Part shown: in pieces, positions 9,286 to 19,049 of the stretch
Layout: each line of letters opens with the position of its first letter
Numbering within the stretch: the first letter of the stretch is position 1
DNA from: Marinomonas posidonica IVIA-Po-181
GTDB lineage: Bacteria > Pseudomonadota > Gammaproteobacteria > Pseudomonadales > Marinomonadaceae
Assembly (NCBI RefSeq): GCF_000214215.1
Contig: NC_015559.1
Location: forward strand, 372,001 to 436,000
DNA length: 64,000 nucleotides
Direction of reading: 5' to 3'
Notes under the pieces: model-generated
What the model saw: only the letters and a program-made list of their open reading frames with translations
Databases searched by the model: none
Told to the model about the DNA's origin: nothing
Position numbers and translations under genes: made by a program

Positions 9286-12083
9286 TAATCATGCTCCTTT
9301 AGAATCGGGCGTTCGCTGGTGGTCAGCTGGCCGAGATTGGCGAGAATCAACATGGTCGCACCGACCACAGTGAGGTACACACCGAGATCAAAGATCATGG
9401 CGCTGGCGAGCTCAAATTTACCAATCAGTGGCAAATAGAAGTAATCAAACCAAGTTGATAAGAACGTATGACCGAACACCCAGCTGCCGATACCGCTTAG
9501 GGTCGCGAGGCCAATGCCTGAACCAATCATGACTTGATAGTCCAACTTGATTCGTGTCTTGATCCATACCACACCGTGAGCCACGTATTGCTGAATAATG
9601 GCCACCGAGGTAATCAAACCTGCAATAAAACCACCACCTGGTAGGTTGTGGCCTCGTAAGAATATATAGGCAGAAACCAGTAGGGCTAGCGGCAAGAGAC
9701 TTTGCGAAATCACGGCTAATAGGATTGGATGGCGATCGGTTGACCAAGCCATGCCATTGTCATCTGATGATGGCATGAAGAGTTTCATGCGAGCCACCAG
9801 TTTATAAATCCCCAGTGCCGCAATCCCTAGTACGGTGATTTCCCCTAAGGTATCAAAGCCACGGAAATCCACCAAAATGACGTTCACCACATTGGTACCA
9901 CCGCCCCCCGTTTTACTGTTAGCCGTAAAGAAGGTGGAAATGGTGTCTAACGGTCGAGTCATTAACGCATAACTGATGGTGCCGACAACCCCGCCAATCA
10001 ATGAGGCCAGCCCTAAATCCCGAACAACACGACGAGGAGAGGACTCCTTCGGCGTTTTTTGCGGGAGGAAGAAGAGAGCCAGAATCAGTAGGATGACGGT
10101 GACCACTTCTACGGAAAGTTGCGTTAAGGCCAAATCAGGTGCTGAGAATTGCGCGAAGGCTAATGAGACAATTAATCCAACCACAGATAAGGTTAACAGC
10201 GCCACTAATCGTCTTCTGTGCCAAATTACCGTCGCCAAGGCGGAAATAGTGAGCAACACAGCACAGGTAATAGACAGCGCATCCACTGGGATTTCAGGGC
10301 GTTGTCCTGCGGTGGTGTTCAGTTTCATTAAGGAGGATGCTGTCATCACCACAGCAAATGCCAAGGTGAAGAAAATATAACGCTGCAAGGAGCCGTTTTC
10401 AGTCACAGAAATAATGCTTTTGGCCTTATTGGTAATGTATTGCACGATACTTTCAAATATCAGCTTAGGGTCATTGGCCGGAAATTGAGCTTGAAATTTA
10501 AATAAGTGAGTACGGTTATAGTACATGTAAAGACCGCCAAGCAAGGCCACTACACTCATCAACAGCGGGAAGTTAAAGCCATGCCAAATGGCGAGGCTGT
10601 ATTCTGGTGCTGGAGTATTTAAGGCTGCACTGGCCGCGGCGTAAAGTAGCTCACCCACCACTAGGCTTGGAAAAATACCAACAAGCAAGCACAGAGCAAC
10701 AAGGATTTCGACGGGAACACGCATGTAGCGAGGTGGTTCGTGCGGCGTTTTAGGTAAGTTAATGGGCTCACCATTGAAAAACACATCGTGAATGAAACGT
10801 GTTGAGTAAGCGACTGCGAATACACCGCCAAGTGTGGCTAATATTGGTATAAACCACGATAAAGATCCTAAGGAGCCTTGATGTAAGGTTTCGGTAAAAA
10901 ACATCTCTTTTGACAGGAAGCCATTCAGCAAAGGCACTCCGGCCATTGAAGCAGATGCCACCATCGCTAGAGTGGCAGTATAAGGCATGTATTTCCAGAG
11001 GCCATTTAGTTGGCGCATGTCTCGAGACCCCGACTCGTGATCAATGATACCTGCCGCCATAAACAAGGAAGCTTTAAACGTTGCGTGGTTAATGATGTGG
11101 AAGATTGCAGCAACCGCTGCCAAGTCGGTTCCCATGCCTAATAATAAAGTGATGAGACCTAAGTGACTGATGGTCGAGTTGGCCAGCAAGCCCTTTAAAT
11201 CATGTTGGAAGAGGGCGATATAAGCACCGACCAAAAAAGTGGCTAAGCCGGTCAAACTCACAATCAAGAACCACAGATTGGTGTCTGCTAAGGCTGGGTA
11301 GAACCTTGCCATTAGGAAAATACCCGCTTTTACCATGGTGGCTGAGTGTAAATAAGCACTGACGGGCGTTGGGGCTGCCATGGCATTGGGTAGCCAAAAA
11401 TGGAAAGGGAACTGAGCGGATTTAGTAAAGGCACCGATTAAGATCAGTACCACAATAATAGGGTAATTGGCGCTGGCTTTAATAAAATCGCCACTGTCGA
11501 GAATGTCTTGTAGGTTAAAGCTGTCAACCGTGTTGCCCAAGATCAGCAAGCCTGCAAGTAACGCTAAACCTCCGGCTCCAGTGACGGTTAACGCCATGCG
11601 AGCCCCTTTTCGGGCTTCGGTTTTATGTCCCCAAAAACTGATTAACAAGAAAGAGCTGATACTGGTCAATTCCCAAAAAAACCAGATCTGGATCAAGTTA
11701 TTGGATAACACCACACCGAGCATGGCGAACATAAAGAGGATCAGATAAGCATAAAACTTGCCGATTGAATCTTTCGCCGAAAGATAATAACGAGCGTATA
11801 GGATGACCAATAAGCCGATTCCAAGAATCAAAATAGCAAACAGGAGGGCTAATCCGTCTAGTCGGAATGAAAGGTTTAGACCGATGACGGGTATCCAAGG
11901 TAATTCAGCTTGGAAGCGTTCTCCTTGAAAAATGTCACCGGCATAAGACAGCACAAGTAATAAGGTTAAGGCTGGGAGTGCTGCAGTCAAAAAAGCACAA
12001 GCTGTTCGACTATAACGAGCAGTAAGAAGAGGAACCAGTGTCCCTAATAAAGGGAGAAACGGTAGCCAGATCAATGAACTCAA
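9285..12083 (-). CDS. mnhA: Fused A and B subunits of the multisubunit Na+(K+)/H+ antiporter
   Basis: A 932-residue fusion. The N-terminal two thirds are the NuoL-like A subunit ([38 protein letters not shown]). The last 140 or so residues are the B subunit ([20 protein letters not shown]). This makes the operon six genes (AB, C, D, E, F, G), the group 2 Mrp/Pha form. The first possible codon in frame is a TTG at 12101, but GGAAGGAG followed by a TTG at 12083 fits ribosome binding far better, so that start is used. No ATG is available nearby. A sequencing error is unlikely because the fused form is common. Confidence 0.93.
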   Translation of the reverse strand: MSSLIWLPFLPLLGTLVPLLTARYSRTACAFLTAALPALTLLLVLSYAGDIFQGERFQAELPWIPVIGLNLSFRLDGLALLFAILILGIGLLVILYARYYLSAKDSIGKFYAYLILFMFAMLGVVLSNNLIQIWFFWELTSISSFLLISFWGHKTEARKGARMALTVTGAGGLALLAGLLILGNTVDSFNLQDILDSGDFIKASANYPIIVVLILIGAFTKSAQFPFHFWLPNAMAAPTPVSAYLHSATMVKAGIFLMARFYPALADTNLWFLIVSLTGLATFLVGAYIALFQHDLKGLLANSTISHLGLITLLLGMGTDLAAVAAIFHIINHATFKASLFMAAGIIDHESGSRDMRQLNGLWKYMPYTATLAMVASASMAGVPLLNGFLSKEMFFTETLHQGSLGSLSWFIPILATLGGVFAVAYSTRFIHDVFFNGEPINLPKTPHEPPRYMRVPVEILVALCLLVGIFPSLVVGELLYAAASAALNTPAPEYSLAIWHGFNFPLLMSVVALLGGLYMYYNRTHLFKFQAQFPANDPKLIFESIVQYITNKAKSIISVTENGSLQRYIFFTLAFAVVMTASSLMKLNTTAGQRPEIPVDALSITCAVLLTISALATVIWHRRRLVALLTLSVVGLIVSLAFAQFSAPDLALTQLSVEVVTVILLILALFFLPQKTPKESSPRRVVRDLGLASLIGGVVGTISYALMTRPLDTISTFFTANSKTGGGGTNVVNVILVDFRGFDTLGEITVLGIAALGIYKLVARMKLFMPSSDDNGMAWSTDRHPILLAVISQSLLPLALLVSAYIFLRGHNLPGGGFIAGLITSVAIIQQYVAHGVVWIKTRIKLDYQVMIGSGIGLATLSGIGSWVFGHTFLSTWFDYFYLPLIGKFELASAMIFDLGVYLTVVGATMLILANLGQLTTSERPILKEHD

Positions 12084-12480
12084 AGGGATAACTCCTTCCA
12101 AATTAACGGTAAAACAGAGTCGATACAGAGTGTTAGCATGATGTTAATCCTACAATCAGCCTTATTAACGGGTTCTGCGATCATACAATGTTTGGTTCGT
12201 CCTTACCCGACAAACCTTTACCTAAAGGGATAACATTGAAAATAGCACAGATTTTGATGAAGAATAAGTAGAATTGAGATCGTAGGGGATGGAAACAGTT
12301 CCATTGTTTGCCGTACTTTTCATTAACTTAGGGTGATAAGGCTAATAAAATGATGTCTGTTTTAAGGGTTTTGAGCCACCGACTATCATTAGTTGTTTTG
12401 TCATTAAAAAAACACTCGCGGATATTTTTGGGATTATCTTGTTCTTGCACGATGAAGCGTACTTTCATGAAGAAGGACCT

Positions 12481-12528
12481 AACTAGGTTCGCCGCTGTCA
12501 AATGAGCACAGAAACGACAAACCTAGTT
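12481..12528. repeat. Inverted repeat in the gap between the antiporter and Yip1 genes
   Basis: The 9-bp arms AACTAGGTT (12481-12489) and AACCTAGTT (12520-12528) are perfect complements around a 30-base loop. They lie 15 bases after the stop of the minus-strand Yip1 gene. No T-run follows, so this is a weak terminator candidate at best. The rest of 12084-12542, which must contain the antiporter promoter, shows nothing else recognisable. Confidence 0.35.
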
Positions 12529-12542
12529 GGATTGGGCAGTGT

Positions 12543-13148
12543 CTAAAAGAACTTCCAAATAATGCTGTGCTCAGAGCCTAGACTCCAAATAAGGACCACA
12601 GCGGCTAATAAGGCTTCCAATACCAGCACACCAATGCCAAGCGTGGTACTCGATAGAATAAAGCCTTGTTTATTGCTAATGCCTAAGAAGCTTGGTGTAC
12701 CTCTATACAGTAGATAGCCTGTGTAGATAACGCCGATCACACAAGATAATAAACACAGCCAAATAATAGGATAAATCGCGACAAGGCCGCTCAAAAATAA
12801 AGGTGTGGCAATGTAGCCTGCAAACACAATACATTCTTTACGTGGTGGACGATTTGCATGATTCCGTGCCATCCAATGGATCACGCTGCCAACGGCCGCG
12901 ACGGCGACTAAGATTAGAGCATAAAACAGCAAGCCCAGCCCTAAACCATCTATGATGGAGACTTTTATGGATTCATTGCCTATGGACCAGCCAAATTGTG
13001 TGGTGCCAATAAAGGCACTGACCACGGGGATGGCCGCCATCCAGAGCACGTGGTGGTAAAACATGTGGCTAACCGATTCGTGCTCTTCATTAATCGCTCG
13101 CCATTCTTTATCCGGGTGATGAATAAGACCCCAAACATGATTGATCAT
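12543..13148 (-). CDS. Yip1-family integral membrane protein
   Basis: A 201-residue protein whose N-terminus (INHVWGLIHHPDKEWRAI) is the usual opening of bacterial Yip1/DUF1282 proteins: a short cytoplasmic stretch containing a P-D/E-W motif. Five hydrophobic segments follow. A strong Shine-Dalgarno (AAGGGGGA) precedes the ATG. Function in bacteria is unknown. It is a single-gene unit between the antiporter operon and the PIG-L gene. Confidence 0.8.
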   Translation of the reverse strand: MINHVWGLIHHPDKEWRAINEEHESVSHMFYHHVLWMAAIPVVSAFIGTTQFGWSIGNESIKVSIIDGLGLGLLFYALILVAVAAVGSVIHWMARNHANRPPRKECIVFAGYIATPLFLSGLVAIYPIIWLCLLSCVIGVIYTGYLLYRGTPSFLGISNKQGFILSSTTLGIGVLVLEALLAAVVLIWSLGSEHSIIWKFF

Positions 13149-13632
13149 GGATTCCCCCTTGCTTTAATACAAAGCCTAAATGAGTTGGAAAAAGTCCTGA
13201 TACAGCCACGCCCAAACTTTTGTGGCTTACCATCAGTATAGTTGCATACGCAGGAAACGTCGGAAGGGTTAATAAAATTTTATTATAAAGATGAGTGTTT
13301 TAAGATCTTATAGAACTATTCCCCAAGGATATTTACAGTCGGTTTATGTTACATCAAGCTTGGTTGCTTTTTTTATGTTTGATGCTTCTGTAAAGGACGT
13401 TGAGTGAACTGTTCTTGGATGTTGGTGGATAGGGTTTTTAGTTTTCTACAGGGTAGTGTTTATCGTCATTTTATGGTGTCATGGCCTTGTTTGGGGCTGA
13501 TTTCCTTGGCCATTTTGTCGTGTGGCTTTGCTCGTAGGCTAACGTTTATCTAGGGGGGGAATCTACATGCTAGAAGGGATGTACATCGCCCTGATCTCGA
13601 TGTGAAAATTTAGGCGATGATATTCGACTTGG
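13149..13632. other. Gene-poor intergenic stretch
   Basis: 484 bases without a supportable gene. The right part contains a G-rich run followed by a 12-codon open frame (13567-13605) that has a good ribosome binding site but no recognisable product. No RNA gene, repeat or insertion remnant could be named. The yip1 promoter should lie in its left part. Confidence 0.4.
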
Positions 13633-14364
13633 CTATAGCTCATCTACTGTTCGTGGGAAAACAGACTGAAACCCTTCGGCATATTCTGTGTTGCGTCCGC
13701 CCGCCTGACCACCTGAATTACGTCGGAAATGATTGCCACGGTTTTCGGCAACATTTGTATAAAATTGCCATAGATGTTCCTGACCCTGCATGCATTCGAT
13801 GGCCGCTTTTTTCTTTTGCCAAACCTCTGTGATGTCTAAGAAAGTATCGGGCTTCCAGCCCATTTGCTCTGTTTGGTGGGGCTCAAATAAATACAGTTGA
13901 GGAGCGCCAAGTACCTTTTCTCCGGGGTTATGTCCCCAAGCTTGAGCGACCATACGGGCTTCCAGTACAAAACGAGTGGTGTTCATGTGATCAGTATTGT
14001 ATGGATCCCACATGGAATGACTCATCATAAAATCAGGTTGTACCAAGCGAATGGTATCGACAAGACGGTCACGGGCTTCAGAGGTAAAGTCTAATGGGTA
14101 ATCGCCCATGTCTAAGAATTGTATGTCATGCACCCCCAGTACATCGGCAGCCGTTTTCGCTTCTTGTTGGCGTGCCTGTTTGACTCTGTCCAAATTCATG
14201 CCATCTTGTTTCCACAGTTTAGCGCTTTCACCTCGTTCACCATAAGACAAGCAAACCACGGTCACCTCATAACCTTTCTCAGCATGAAGGGCGATGGCGC
14301 CACCAGCACGCCAAACAAAATCCGCGGCGTGAGCGCTGATGATCAGAGCTGTCTTGTTTTTCAT
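13633..14364 (-). CDS. galB: PIG-L family metal-dependent hydrolase, GalB-like 4-oxalomesaconate hydratase
   Basis: A 243-residue PIG-L/LmbE-fold protein. The opening SAHAADFVWRAGGAIALHA replaces the usual AHPDD with A-H-A-A-D, as I recall for the Pseudomonas putida GalB enzyme. GERGESAKLW, DPYNTDH and GQEHLW are other GalB-like patches. GalB is a zinc enzyme that hydrates 4-oxalomesaconate to 4-carboxy-4-hydroxy-2-oxoadipate in gallate and protocatechuate breakdown. Conserved H12 and D15, and the H of DPYNTDH, are likely metal ligands. It lies 96 bases after the COG0523 GTPase gene on the same strand. The rest of the pathway is 36 kb away and has its own, unrelated hydratase (ligJ). A deacetylase role remains possible. 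Confidence 0.72.
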   Translation of the reverse strand: MKNKTALIISAHAADFVWRAGGAIALHAEKGYEVTVVCLSYGERGESAKLWKQDGMNLDRVKQARQQEAKTAADVLGVHDIQFLDMGDYPLDFTSEARDRLVDTIRLVQPDFMMSHSMWDPYNTDHMNTTRFVLEARMVAQAWGHNPGEKVLGAPQLYLFEPHQTEQMGWKPDTFLDITEVWQKKKAAIECMQGQEHLWQFYTNVAENRGNHFRRNSGGQAGGRNTEYAEGFQSVFPRTVDEL

Positions 14365-14391
14365 TGTTTTATGGTCCTTTTATTATCGGGC

Positions 14392-14411
14392 AATCGAATC
14401 GAATCGAATCG
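14392..14411. repeat. Four perfect copies of a 5-bp repeat (AATCG)
   Basis: AATCG is repeated four times without error in the 96-base gap between the COG0523 GTPase gene and the GalB-like gene, about 30 bases before the latter's start codon. It could change length by slippage and so alter leader spacing. It is outside any reading frame. Confidence 0.7.
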
Positions 14412-14460
14412 ATAAAGATCAATCAATATGCTTGTGTTAGTCGGCATCAAGTTGTGGCGG

Positions 14461-15657
14461 TTATGCTTGTTGCCAAGCAGGGAATGGATCTTGCAATGCT
14501 GTCCAGTAATCTTTGCCGAGTAAGACTTCGTCTTGACTTAAGAGGCAGGCATCTAATGCTTTCATCATGCCGTTTTGATCCAAGTCTTGCCCAATGAAAA
14601 CCAGCTCCTGTCGCATGTCGCCAAAGGGTTCAACCCATAATTTCTCAATGGATGCCAAGTAGTCGGGATCCGTTGGCCAATCTTCCTTAGGAATGGCGCG
14701 CCAAAATACGCCTGCAAACCCATAATGAGCGATGCTGCCGGCTTGGCTCCATTGACCCGCAAAGGTTGGTCGTGATGCAAGCCAGAAATACCCTTTAGAA
14801 CGGATTAACTTACCGAATTGATTAATGTTTTGTATAAATTGATGAAATTTCTGTGGGTGAAAAGGACGGCGTGCTTGATAACTAAAGCTGCTAATGCCGT
14901 ATTCTTCTGTTTCAGGAATGTGTTCTCCGCGCATTTCTTTTAGCCAACCTGGTGCTTGTTGAGCTCGCTCGAAGTCGAATAGGTTTGTGTTAAGTACCTT
15001 GTCGATGTCCACATTGCCATGGGCAATGGGGACAATTTGCGCATGAGTGTTAAGGTTTTTTAGAACGGCAATTAAATGGTCAACGTCGGTTGAGCTGACC
15101 AGATCCGTTTTACTGATTAGAATGACGTCTGCAAACTCTACTTGATCCACCAATAAATCGGATACACTGCGATCGTCTTCTTCTCCAAGTGATTCGTCTG
15201 TGTCCTGTAAGTATTTTGTGTCGTTATAGTCTTTTAGGAAGTTGGCCGCATCAACCACTGTGACCATGGTATCTAGGGTGGCGACATCGGACAGAGATAC
15301 ACCATTTTCGTCTGCGAAGGTGAAAGTTTCTGCCACTGGCAGGGGTTCAGAAATCCCCGTTGACTCAATCACCAGATAGTCAAATTTTCCTGCTTCCGCG
15401 AGCCTGGCAACTTCTTCTAATAGGTCTTCGCGCAAGGTACAGCAAATACAGCCATTGCTCATTTCGACTAGCTTTTCCTCATTGTGATTGAGGGACACTT
15501 CATTCTGTATGATTTCAGAATCGATGTTGATTTCACTCATATCATTAACGATCACCGCCACTTTTTTGCCTTGACGATTGTTAAGAATGTGGCTCAGGAC
15601 GGTGGTTTTACCAGCACCAAGAAAGCCTGAAAGGACTGTAACGGGTAATGGATTCAT
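14461..15657 (-). CDS. CobW/COG0523 family GTPase, probable zinc metallochaperone
   Basis: A 398-residue G3E GTPase with Walker [10 protein letters not shown], the metal-binding GCICC motif after EMSNG, the switch ESTGISEP and SKTD for guanine recognition. The C-terminal CobW domain contains [11 protein letters not shown] and ends normally. COG0523 proteins of the ZagA/ZigA/YciC type load zinc into client enzymes when zinc is scarce. The perfect Zur-like palindrome 28 bases upstream points to zinc rather than cobalamin metabolism. The next gene downstream encodes a probable zinc enzyme. An ATG at 15672 would add five residues; the ATG at 15657 matches the family start better and has GAGAG upstream. 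Confidence 0.9.
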   Translation of the reverse strand: MNPLPVTVLSGFLGAGKTTVLSHILNNRQGKKVAVIVNDMSEINIDSEIIQNEVSLNHNEEKLVEMSNGCICCTLREDLLEEVARLAEAGKFDYLVIESTGISEPLPVAETFTFADENGVSLSDVATLDTMVTVVDAANFLKDYNDTKYLQDTDESLGEEDDRSVSDLLVDQVEFADVILISKTDLVSSTDVDHLIAVLKNLNTHAQIVPIAHGNVDIDKVLNTNLFDFERAQQAPGWLKEMRGEHIPETEEYGISSFSYQARRPFHPQKFHQFIQNINQFGKLIRSKGYFWLASRPTFAGQWSQAGSIAHYGFAGVFWRAIPKEDWPTDPDYLASIEKLWVEPFGDMRQELVFIGQDLDQNGMMKALDACLLSQDEVLLGKDYWTALQDPFPAWQQA

Positions 15658-15684
15658 AGGGAGGGCTCTCATTCTTAGTTAGTG

Positions 15685-15717
15685 ATTGATAAATGTTATA
15701 ACATAACATTTATCAAT
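15685..15717 (-). promoter_or_regulatory. Zur-type operator upstream of the COG0523 GTPase gene
   Basis: A perfect palindrome: 15-bp arms (ATTGATAAATGTTAT at 15685-15699 and its complement at 15703-15717) around a 3-base centre. The core TGTTAT-N3-ATAACA matches the gammaproteobacterial Zur box pattern (GTTATNNTATAAC-like). It lies just upstream of a COG0523 gene, a classic Zur target. Binding is inferred, but symmetry and context agree. Confidence 0.82.
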
Positions 15718-15930
15718 CTGGCAATCATCGATGCTGACCGTTTTGGTTGAATTAACGTCGCACACTTACCTCGTCTTTTTTGATTTTGGAATAGGAACAC
15801 AGCATTTCTTATGGGTTGGTTTGCCCTACAGAAACCCTTCTTGGCGAAATAAAAGTAAATAAACTGTAATAAACCTCACTTTCCTTACGACTAAATTTCA
15901 ATATTCACAAGTGGCAGCAAGGGCAAGACA

Positions 15931-16509
15931 TTGTTAGAAACGCTTCAATCCATGCTTGCAGATCGGACGACATCGGTTACTTGGCTGTTGATAGGCATCA
16001 TTTTACTGTCCTATCTATTGGAAGATTTGGCCATCGTGACCGCTGCGGTTTTGGCATCACAAGGCAATATGCCGATAGCGTGGGCGCTATTGGGGATTTT
16101 TATTGGCATTGCAACTGGCGATTTAGCCTTATACGGATTGGGGCGGAGTGGCCGGCGTTTGCGTTGTGTGAGGTTGAGATTATTAAAAATGCCGTATTTT
16201 CATATGGCCAAACAGCGCTTTGAAACTCGTTTGTTCTTGAACCTTTTTATTATTCGATTTGTACCAGGGTTAAGAACCGTAGGGTTTACCTTGTCCGGTT
16301 TTATAGCACTGCCAGTCGGTTTGTTTTTAAGTGCTGTGATCACCGCGACCGCACTTTGGAGCAGTTTGGTCTTTAGCATTATTTATACCTTTGGTCAGCA
16401 AACTTGGCTGGTGGCGACGCAATATCAATGGTTACTGATTCCAGTTGCTTTGTTTGGCTTACTTAGTGTGAATCGATTGATTAAAAAGACATATTTAAAA
16501 GGTTATTGA
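15931..16509 (+). CDS. DedA family (VTT domain) membrane protein
   Basis: A 192-residue inner-membrane protein with about five hydrophobic segments. It carries the DedA hallmark FIRFVPGLRTVGFTLSGF and an upstream G-D motif (GIATGDLALYGLG). DedA proteins are linked to lipid-carrier or phospholipid movement across the membrane. Translation probably starts at the TTG at 15931, seven bases after AAGGG; an ATG at 15952 is the alternative. Its stop overlaps the next start (TGATG), so it opens a tightly packed six-gene cluster. Confidence 0.85.
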   Translation: MLETLQSMLADRTTSVTWLLIGIILLSYLLEDLAIVTAAVLASQGNMPIAWALLGIFIGIATGDLALYGLGRSGRRLRCVRLRLLKMPYFHMAKQRFETRLFLNLFIIRFVPGLRTVGFTLSGFIALPVGLFLSAVITATALWSSLVFSIIYTFGQQTWLVATQYQWLLIPVALFGLLSVNRLIKKTYLKGY

Positions 16510-17642
16510 TGAGTAGTATGAGGAAATTTTCATTGATCCCAGCGCATAAAGTAAATGGTGGTATGCCGGCCTTAGAGGAAGACTCGAAGCGTACAATTTC
16601 GCCCTATGAGTTTCTGCCCACTTGGTTTTTCTATACCCCTGTGGTACTGCAAAGTGTGTTGCTGGGAATGTATTATCGCGACTTTCGTCTGCCTTTGGTG
16701 GCCAACCCAAGCATCAAACTAAGCGGTATGGTGGGTGAGTCAAAGCATGACATTATGAATCTGGCTGGTGGTCTGGCGTCGGTGTGGATTGCCACTTATT
16801 GTGTACGAAAGAAAAACCATTGGCCATTAAAGCAGCAGTTAAGCGCGGCATTGGATGATCTGAAACAGCACGATATCCGGTTTCCATTGGTGGCAAAGCC
16901 GGACCTTGGTTGTCGAGGGGTCGGTGTCAAACTTTTACAATCTGAAGCGCAATTGACGGAATACATTCGATCCTTTCCGATCGGAGCACGTTTTGTTTTG
17001 CAAGAAAAAGCCCCTTATAAAGCCGAGGCTGGTGTCTTCTATGTGCGTCAGCCAGGACAGCAAAAAGGCGAAATTTTTTCCATTACATTGAAGTATTCTC
17101 CTTCTGTCGTGGGGGATGGTCGCCAGAATCTAAAAAGCTTGATTGAAGGTCATCCACGAGCCGGAAAGTTACGTCATTTATACCTGCCGAGGCATCAAGG
17201 CATGCTTGATTGGGTACCAGAGTCTGGGGAAGAATTTCAATTGGCGTTTGCTGGCAGTCACAGTCGCGGCGCAATTTTCCGAGATGGTAACCAATACATT
17301 ACCGAAGCCTTAACGCGTAAGTTGGATTTGTTATTGAAAGATGTAAAGGGCTATTACTACGGTCGCTTAGACATCAAATTCGACAACCTTCATGATTTTA
17401 TGGAGGGCGAAAAATTCACCATTTTAGAACTCAATGGTGCAAGTAGCGAGGCTGCTCATATCTGGGATAGAAATGCTTCTCTGCGAAGTATTTTCAGCGT
17501 CTTGCTGAAGCAATATCGGTTGTTGTACTCGATTGGTGCAAAACAGAAGAAGCGAGGCCATCAGCCCCCTTCTTTACGACAATTATTGGCCGCTTGGCGA
17601 GAAGAGAAAAAACTCACTAAAGAATACCCAAGTACGGACTGA
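16509..17642 (+). CDS. ATP-grasp superfamily ligase of unknown substrate
   Basis: A 377-residue cytoplasmic protein. Visible ATP-grasp elements are FPLVAKPDLGCRGVGVKLL (glycine-rich ATP loop), VLQEKAPYKAEAGVFYVR, YYGRLDIKFDN and the metal-binding FTILELNGASSEAAH. These enzymes join a carboxylate to an amine or similar group through an acyl-phosphate. The substrate is not evident; it is often annotated as D-Ala-D-Ala ligase-like, but the N-terminal 120 residues (a long aromatic-rich region before the fold) do not match Ddl. The start codon overlaps the dedA stop, suggesting coupled translation. Confidence 0.82.
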   Translation: MSSMRKFSLIPAHKVNGGMPALEEDSKRTISPYEFLPTWFFYTPVVLQSVLLGMYYRDFRLPLVANPSIKLSGMVGESKHDIMNLAGGLASVWIATYCVRKKNHWPLKQQLSAALDDLKQHDIRFPLVAKPDLGCRGVGVKLLQSEAQLTEYIRSFPIGARFVLQEKAPYKAEAGVFYVRQPGQQKGEIFSITLKYSPSVVGDGRQNLKSLIEGHPRAGKLRHLYLPRHQGMLDWVPESGEEFQLAFAGSHSRGAIFRDGNQYITEALTRKLDLLLKDVKGYYYGRLDIKFDNLHDFMEGEKFTILELNGASSEAAHIWDRNASLRSIFSVLLKQYRLLYSIGAKQKKRGHQPPSLRQLLAAWREEKKLTKEYPSTD

Positions 17643-17684
17643 ATTTTTTATGAGGCCATCCAAAGAGCTGGAAAGAGAGTAGAT

Positions 17685-18281
17685 ATGATTCCATTACTTA
17701 ACAGTGAACGCCATCAGAAAAGGTTTGTGAGGGGAGAATTGGCGGTCGTTCAAGGATGCATTGATTGCCTTGAGCAAGGTAAGGCTTTTTTGTCTTCCCT
17801 GACCAGTGAACAATATTTAGCCTCGGCGGAACCTTATGTCACGAGCAGTATAGGCGAACATTTTCGGCATCTATTGGATGTGTATCAAGGGGTTTATTTA
17901 GGGGTTTATTCGAGAGGCTCTGAGGCAAACCAGTCAACTCATCATGCAAGGGTCATTGATTATAACCAGCGTCGACGTGGACACAGAGTGGAAACCTGTC
18001 GCTTACAGGCGTTGGCCGAAATAGATGAGTTATTGGCGTGGCTTGAAAGTTTGACGGTGGACGATGTAAAAGCGTCTGTGCAAGTCATCTCGGAAGTGTC
18101 TGTCTGCCAAACGCAATCCGCCCAAATGTACTCTACTTTGGAAAGAGAGCTGACGTTTATTGCTCAGCATGCAAACCATCATTTCGCTATGACCAAGGTG
18201 ACCATGACTTTACTGGGGGGCCATGTGGAAGCGGATTTTGGTTTTGCCCCAGCGACCCTGACGTACTTAGGGAGGTCTTAG
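17685..18281 (+). CDS. DinB-like four-helix protein
   Basis: A 198-residue protein with the DinB/YfiT pattern: an N-terminal helix, GEHFRHLLDVYQGV (first histidine), YNQRRRG, and FIAQHANHHFAMTKVTMTLLG (further histidines). The fold usually holds a metal ion through three histidines and includes thiol-dependent transferases. The substrate is unknown. It lies 42 bases after the ATP-grasp gene and 2 bases before the NRDE gene. Confidence 0.8.
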   Translation: MIPLLNSERHQKRFVRGELAVVQGCIDCLEQGKAFLSSLTSEQYLASAEPYVTSSIGEHFRHLLDVYQGVYLGVYSRGSEANQSTHHARVIDYNQRRRGHRVETCRLQALAEIDELLAWLESLTVDDVKASVQVISEVSVCQTQSAQMYSTLERELTFIAQHANHHFAMTKVTMTLLGGHVEADFGFAPATLTYLGRS

Positions 18282-18283
18282 TT

Positions 18284-19039
18284 ATGTGTTCCGTTAGCTG
18301 GTGCATTAATGATCATGGTTATCAGATTTATTTTAATCGTGATGAGCAGAAAACCCGCCCTGTGGCGTTACCTCCTAAAAGGCTGAATTTCTCTGGCATA
18401 AATGTATTGATGCCAATTGACCCTGTTGGGCATGGCAGTTGGATCAGTACCAATGATGCTGGCTTGAGTTTGTGTTTATTAAATAATTATCAAGGCAAGG
18501 TCCCAGCAACGCCCTTGATTAGTCGTGGTCTATTACTCAGTCGATTGGCCAAATACACTTGCCTTGATGAGGTTGGGCAGGCGCTGTGTAATAACACCCT
18601 CAGTAAATTTGCACCGTTTATTTTGTTGGCTTTTGATCTCAGCCTTTGTGAACAACAAGAATCAGTGCGAGCCTTTCATTGGGACGGTGAAGCATTGTGT
18701 ATCAATACCATGACGTCGCCCGTATTTTCTTCTGCGGTGGCTTTATCACAGGTGAGTCAATACCGTTATGCGGCGTATCAAGACTTAGTGGTAGATGAAA
18801 CGAGTCAAGCTGCACGGCTGGCATTTCATTGTCACCATCATTCAGCACAACATGATAAATCGGTTTGTTTGCATCGTGAAGATGCGCAAACCGTCAGTTT
18901 TACACAAGTGACGGTTACCCAAACTGAACAGCACATGAGTTATGTGGCGGGGTCACCCTGCGATCATTTGACGCCGAGCAGTTTGGCGAATAACCGCCTC
19001 ACTCTATCCAAACAAACGACAATGTCGGAGGCTTCCTGA
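18284..19039 (+). CDS. TANGO2/NRDE family protein
   Basis: A 251-residue protein that begins MCSVSW and has the family name motif NRDE in YFNRDEQKTRP. After removal of methionine, Cys2 would be the N-terminal nucleophile, as expected for an Ntn-hydrolase-like fold. GHGSWISTNDAG and CLLNNYQG are also typical. Biochemical function is unsettled (heme or lipid handling has been proposed for TANGO2). It follows the dinB-like gene by 2 bases. Confidence 0.85.
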   Translation: MCSVSWCINDHGYQIYFNRDEQKTRPVALPPKRLNFSGINVLMPIDPVGHGSWISTNDAGLSLCLLNNYQGKVPATPLISRGLLLSRLAKYTCLDEVGQALCNNTLSKFAPFILLAFDLSLCEQQESVRAFHWDGEALCINTMTSPVFSSAVALSQVSQYRYAAYQDLVVDETSQAARLAFHCHHHSAQHDKSVCLHREDAQTVSFTQVTVTQTEQHMSYVAGSPCDHLTPSSLANNRLTLSKQTTMSEAS

Positions 19040-19049
19040 GGAGTAAGCA

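Noticed and set aside
9285..12083. Frameshift or assembly error joining the A and B antiporter subunits
   Set aside because: The fused form is the known group 2 Mrp/Pha architecture and the joined frame is clean.
13567..13605. A 12-codon open frame after a G-rich ribosome-binding-like run
   Set aside because: Too short, no recognisable peptide, and nothing downstream on that strand that it could control as a leader.
13633..14364. N-acetylglucosaminyl deacetylase (LpxC/BshB-type) role for the PIG-L protein
   Set aside because: The altered A-H-A-A-D motif and the GalB-like patches fit a hydratase better, although this is not proven.
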